Shown here in pieces: positions 16,133 to 16,640 of a DNA stretch of 16,640 bases (position 1 is its first letter; the number at the start of each line of letters is the position of its first letter). This DNA is from an uncultured Bacteroidota bacterium. Its GTDB lineage: Bacteria; Bacteroidota; Bacteroidia; Flavobacteriales; BACL11. The stretch spans positions 1-16,640 of the forward strand of contig CABXPN010000019.1 in the NCBI GenBank assembly GCA_902514225.1. The letters are read 5' to 3'. Made by a program: the position numbers and the translations under genes. The notes beneath the pieces were generated by a model. The model saw only the letters and a list, made by a program, of their open reading frames with translations, ran no database searches and had not been told where the DNA came from.

Positions 16133-16640
16133 TTATAATGAGTCTTTTTCCTTACGCCAGAAAGTTGTATTTGGTATCATAAGTCCATTTTTATGGTCGT
16201 CAGTTAATGTATTTAGGATGTTAGGTCTTGTTTTGTCAGCTAGTACATGTATGTCGTAAATTTCATCTAAGGAAGTAAGATATGTTATTTTCCCTGATAT
16301 ACTTTTAGTCGGTAGATGAACTACTACTATTCCAGCCTCATTCGCTTTTTCTACAAATGGTAGTTTCCCAAAAGTAGAGGAGTTTTTTCTGAGTTTAGAG
16401 AGACCTATAAATAAGTAGTCTTTATGGAAACTCATACCTCTTACAAATCCATCTACTTTTATTATTACTTCATATGAGCCTGTTTCTTTGTTTATTTTTA
16501 CGAGTTCTCCTGTTGCGGAAAGTAAAACATATAATTTTCCATTAAAGATTCTAGGAGTATGTGGCATGGCAAGTCCTTCTGATATTATGGTATTATTTTC
16601 TACATCTATTATAATACCACTTTCTGTTACTTTGTCCCTC
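16133..16640 (-). CDS. DUF4915/TIGR03032-type protein, C-terminal part (5' end outside window)
   Basis: The frame stays open past the ATG at 16567 to the window edge, adding 24 codons (reading ...TESGIIIDVENNTIISEGLA...), so that ATG is internal. The visible 168 residues carry EGLAMPHTPRIFNGKLYVLL, then GELVKINKETGSYE, GFVRGMSFHKDYLFIGLSKL, FGKLPFVEK and YDIHVLADKTRPNIL. This series matches, from memory, the C-terminal blades of the TIGR03032/DUF4915 family, beta-propeller-like proteins of unknown function. There is no signal for export in the visible part. The gene ends 99 nt before the repeat-protein start on the same strand; with a good promoter in between, the two are probably separate units. 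Confidence 0.72.
   Translation of the reverse strand, partial: RDKVTESGIIIDVENNTIISEGLAMPHTPRIFNGKLYVLLSATGELVKINKETGSYEVIIKVDGFVRGMSFHKDYLFIGLSKLRKNSSTFGKLPFVEKANEAGIVVVHLPTKSISGKITYLTSLDEIYDIHVLADKTRPNILNTLTDDHKNGLMIPNTTFWRKEKDSL

Noticed and set aside
16565..16567. ATG as start of the last gene
   Set aside because: The frame continues with family-like sequence to the window edge, and this Met lies inside the conserved EGLAMPHTPR motif.
1..16640. Mobile element, defence island or biosynthetic cluster
   Set aside because: No transposase, integrase, terminal repeats, tRNA-associated site, toxin pair or cluster enzymes are present, and the neighbours are housekeeping and envelope genes.

Overview
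The window is AT-rich chromosomal DNA from a Bacteroidota bacterium, most likely a member of the Flavobacteriales or a close relative. Four things point there. Two long secreted proteins end in type A sorting domains of the type IX secretion system (T9SS). There is an outer-membrane TonB-type barrel receptor with an N-terminal carboxypeptidase-regulatory-like domain. There is a lipoprotein with the GCTDxxAxNY motif. Finally, TAnnTTTG promoter elements of the Bacteroidota kind sit about 20-27 nt upstream of most start codons. Every gap between genes is under 100 nt. I see no RNA gene, insertion sequence, CRISPR array or integration site.

Layout, left to right. Positions 2-967 (+) hold the C-terminal part of a single-pass membrane protein of a Bacteroidota VWA-type family. 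Its stop codon overlaps that of a small convergent lipoprotein gene (964-1440, -). Back-to-back promoters at 1464-1481 serve the lipoprotein gene and purL (1504-3741, +), which encodes the small form of FGAM synthase. pheT (3804-6233, +) follows with its own probable promoter. A terminator-like hairpin (6235-6263) separates pheT from a convergent outer-membrane receptor gene (6262-8826, -). That receptor is the second gene of a probable two-gene unit. The first gene (annotated start 10305, end 8875, -) encodes a conserved cytosolic protein of unknown function. Divergent from it is a PhnP-like metallo-beta-lactamase-fold hydrolase (10399-11166, +). Next comes a large secreted zinc metalloprotease with a T9SS signal (11236-14094, +). 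A strong bidirectional terminator (14101-14130) separates it from a convergent T9SS cargo protein (14129-16033, -) built of VCBS/FG-GAP repeats plus five cysteine-rich repeats. The window closes inside a DUF4915/TIGR03032-type gene (16133-16640, -).

The genes fall into two groups. One is housekeeping: purine synthesis, Phe-tRNA charging and probably the hydrolase. The other is cell envelope and secretion: receptor, protease, repeat protein, lipoprotein and membrane protein. I see no pathway joining them and no defence or mobile system. The best leads are the unassigned conserved protein at 8875-10305, the unusually long basic N-region ahead of the signal peptide of the repeat protein, its five-copy cysteine module, and the very uniform promoter-to-start spacing.
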